Shown here: in pieces, positions 62,503 through 64,000 of the stretch
How positions within the stretch are numbered: position 1 is the first letter of the stretch
Layout of the letters: every line of letters starts with the position of its first letter
Source: Arsenophonus sp046530735
Lineage (GTDB): Bacteria; Pseudomonadota; Gammaproteobacteria; Enterobacterales; Enterobacteriaceae
Assembly (NCBI GenBank): GCA_046530735.1
Contig: JBHEQV010000005.1
Span: 68,574-132,573 of the forward strand
Length of the DNA stretch: 64,000 bases
Reading direction: 5' to 3'
Made by a program: the position numbers and the translations under genes
Notes under the pieces: generated by a model
What the model was told of the DNA's origin: nothing
The model's database searches: none
What the model saw: only the letters and a program-made list of their open reading frames with translations

Positions 62503-63075
62503 TTCAAGGATGTTCATGATCTAAGTACTATTTTATATTCTGCAATATGTTAATTTTAAATGAATTAAGCAAAATTCTCATAATAAATCTCTTAGAGAGA
62601 GTAAACTAGATAAATCAAAAAGACAACACGTAACTTCATGTGTTACACCACCTGATTATCCGAAGCGACTTATGAGTTCTTCCTCTAAAATAAATAAGGA
62701 CAGACTGATTGAATTTTTCATAACACTTCAAAAGAAGGCCATACACAGTAACGTGTCCGATCCCAAGTTCTTAATTTTTCGATATGCAAGCATTATCCAC
62801 TTCTAGTCACGATTATTATGGATTTTGAGCAACTCAAATCAGCCAAAGGCAATGACAATGGATGCACCTACATTGAGGTTAGAAGAATAACTAAAAGTAT
62901 GCTTATCTATGAATTCATCATCTATACGAAACCTGGGGATTATTGTCATTTCTTTTACTCCATAGGAAAGACATATAAATAACTGAGCTGATAGACCTGA
63001 CTAATTCGAAGAAGATAACTATTTCTACTTCTCTAACAAAAGAGACCATAGGATAATTTACTTCAAAAAATATCA
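62503..63075 (+). mobile_element. IS91-family 5' fragment
   Basis: Left-end part of the IS91-like repeat (GTTCATGATCTAAGTACTG-like start), containing N-terminal transposase traces such as L-I-E-F-F-I-T-L near 62705-62730 and F-E-Q-L-K-S-A-K-G-N-D-N-G-C-T-Y-I-E near 62826-62880. It is cut by the IS256 right end at 63076, so the C-terminal half is absent. Confidence 0.72.
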
Positions 63076-63350
63076 GAGTTATTAGCAAATCTAATGTATA
63101 ATGGTCAGGCTATATCATAGTACTCTAATGCTTCGTGAATTTGTTATCCATCCTTAAATTGAATATTATTTATCTACCAAAGTCAAAAGATTGAATCCCT
63201 TAGCTAGTTTCAGCTCTTCTTATCTGATAGTAGTAGCTTTAATACCATTGAAGGTGGGTTGTTTTTACGAACCATAGTGCGTCGCACATCAGCTTCATAG
63301 GTTCAATGTCTCGCAAAAGATGACTCAATTAGATTCATCATTCTTATTGA
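63076..63350 (-). mobile_element. IS256-family right-end fragment
   Basis: Begins GAGTTATTAGCAAATCTAATG, the right terminal repeat in reverse, and follows the C-terminal region for about 270 bp before giving way to an IS1595-like end. Confidence 0.78.
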
Positions 63351-64000
63351 AATTCGATAATAAAACAACACTACACTATAGAATCTACTTAATTATTCTT
63401 TAAATTAGCTAATATAACTTATTGACATTTTAAATATGGAATTCTTTATAATAACTCTCAAATTATCCATCATTATTAGGCGATAGTGACTAATTTCATG
63501 CTCCCTAGCAAAGGTTGCTATAATTTATTTCTATCTCAACAAAGGATGAATTCTTTATTAAGATAATCTTAAAAAGATAACTAACACTACACATTTTATT
63601 TAACTCTTCAAGAATCTTATCGCTCATATGACCTTCTTAATCTCGGGCGATTAAGGCCGAAATTTCTTCTTTCATTTTATTTCTCTTCTCCCACGTTTCT
63701 AGATTTCCTATGTGGAATATAATGATTCCCTTTAAAGAATCAAGAAAAATATTTTGTCGATTTTAACAATAGTACTTAGTGCATTTATGCTGACTGTTGG
63801 CGCTGAAGCAAGGAAGCAATGACACCATATATAACGCTGTTTTTAAATCAATGCCTATTTATTTTGCTGACTTCCGTAAAGTCAAGTTATTCAATATACA
63901 TCGCAAATAACTAAACTATTTATCCTTGTGATGCAGTTTCGTTATCAAACTTCCAGTAAGATTATTAAATATTTTCTGCAATCGAAGATTTTATAACAAT
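63351..64000 (-). mobile_element. IS1595-family remnant, runs off window
   Basis: A diverged repeat of 23190-23860 and 44010-44660, read on the minus strand, including the decayed R-D-x-E-G-H-M-S-D-K-I-L-E-E-L-N segment near 63600-63650. The element continues past the window end. It directly follows an IS256 right-end fragment. Confidence 0.72.

Overview
The window looks like part of the chromosome of an AT-rich gammaproteobacterial insect endosymbiont (Enterobacterales) in the middle of genome decay. Only 20 protein genes appear intact, covering roughly 20 kb of 64 kb. All resemble enterobacterial orthologues, and several keep the ancestral enterobacterial order: lptD-surA-pdxA-rsmA-apaG-apaH with divergent djlA; rppH-(ptsP lost)-lgt-thyA; thiB-thiP-thiQ; manA with divergent fumC (fumA lost); dnaK-dnaJ. 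The AT content, loss of intergenic neighbours, dead insertion sequences and B-vitamin genes (pdxA, ribE, thiamine uptake) fit an Arsenophonus-type symbiont, perhaps of a blood-feeding host. That assignment is inference from remembered gene content, not proved by the window.

Layout. 1-640: dead IS256 and IS481 ends. 674-8446: dense block of envelope, RNA-quality and cofactor genes. 8690-12215: dead IS481 and two dead IS256 copies. 12308-13159 thyA. 13240-16475: an IS91 copy split by an IS256 copy, sitting between thyA and lgt. 16509-18140 lgt and rppH. 18453-21716 thiBPQ. 21772-24130: dead IS256 then IS1595. 24131-29590: AT-rich debris including a dnaC-like remnant. 29590-31610: IS91 plus an IS256 end that stops one base from ribE. 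31612-33265 ribE and gpmA. 33699-36160: dead IS256 and IS1595. About 36640-42320: a visibly GC-richer, wholly broken block I could not identify. 42458-48530: manA and fumC, separated by a triple nest of IS481, IS1595 and IS256. 48662-50046 dead IS256. 50220-53324 dnaJ and dnaK with a recognisable heat-shock promoter. 53453-59560: dead IS256 and IS91 material. 60350-60862 mpg. 62470-64000: IS91, IS256 and IS1595 fragments.

Four IS families are recognised from residual transposase peptides: IS256, IS91, IS481 and IS1595. Every copy is riddled with stops and frameshifts, so they seem to be remnants of an old expansion. The intact genes serve outer-membrane biogenesis (LptD, SurA), lipoprotein maturation (Lgt), RNA capping control and rRNA maturation (RppH, ApaH, RsmA), protein folding (DnaK, DnaJ, DjlA), nucleotide synthesis (ThyA), central carbon metabolism (GpmA, ManA, FumC), DNA repair (Mpg) and vitamin supply (PdxA, RibE, ThiBPQ).

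I saw no rRNA, tRNA, CRISPR array or functional mobile element, and no convincing new biological system. The most informative signals are the nested IS chronology, the palindromic hairpins of the IS91-like elements and the unidentified GC-richer block.
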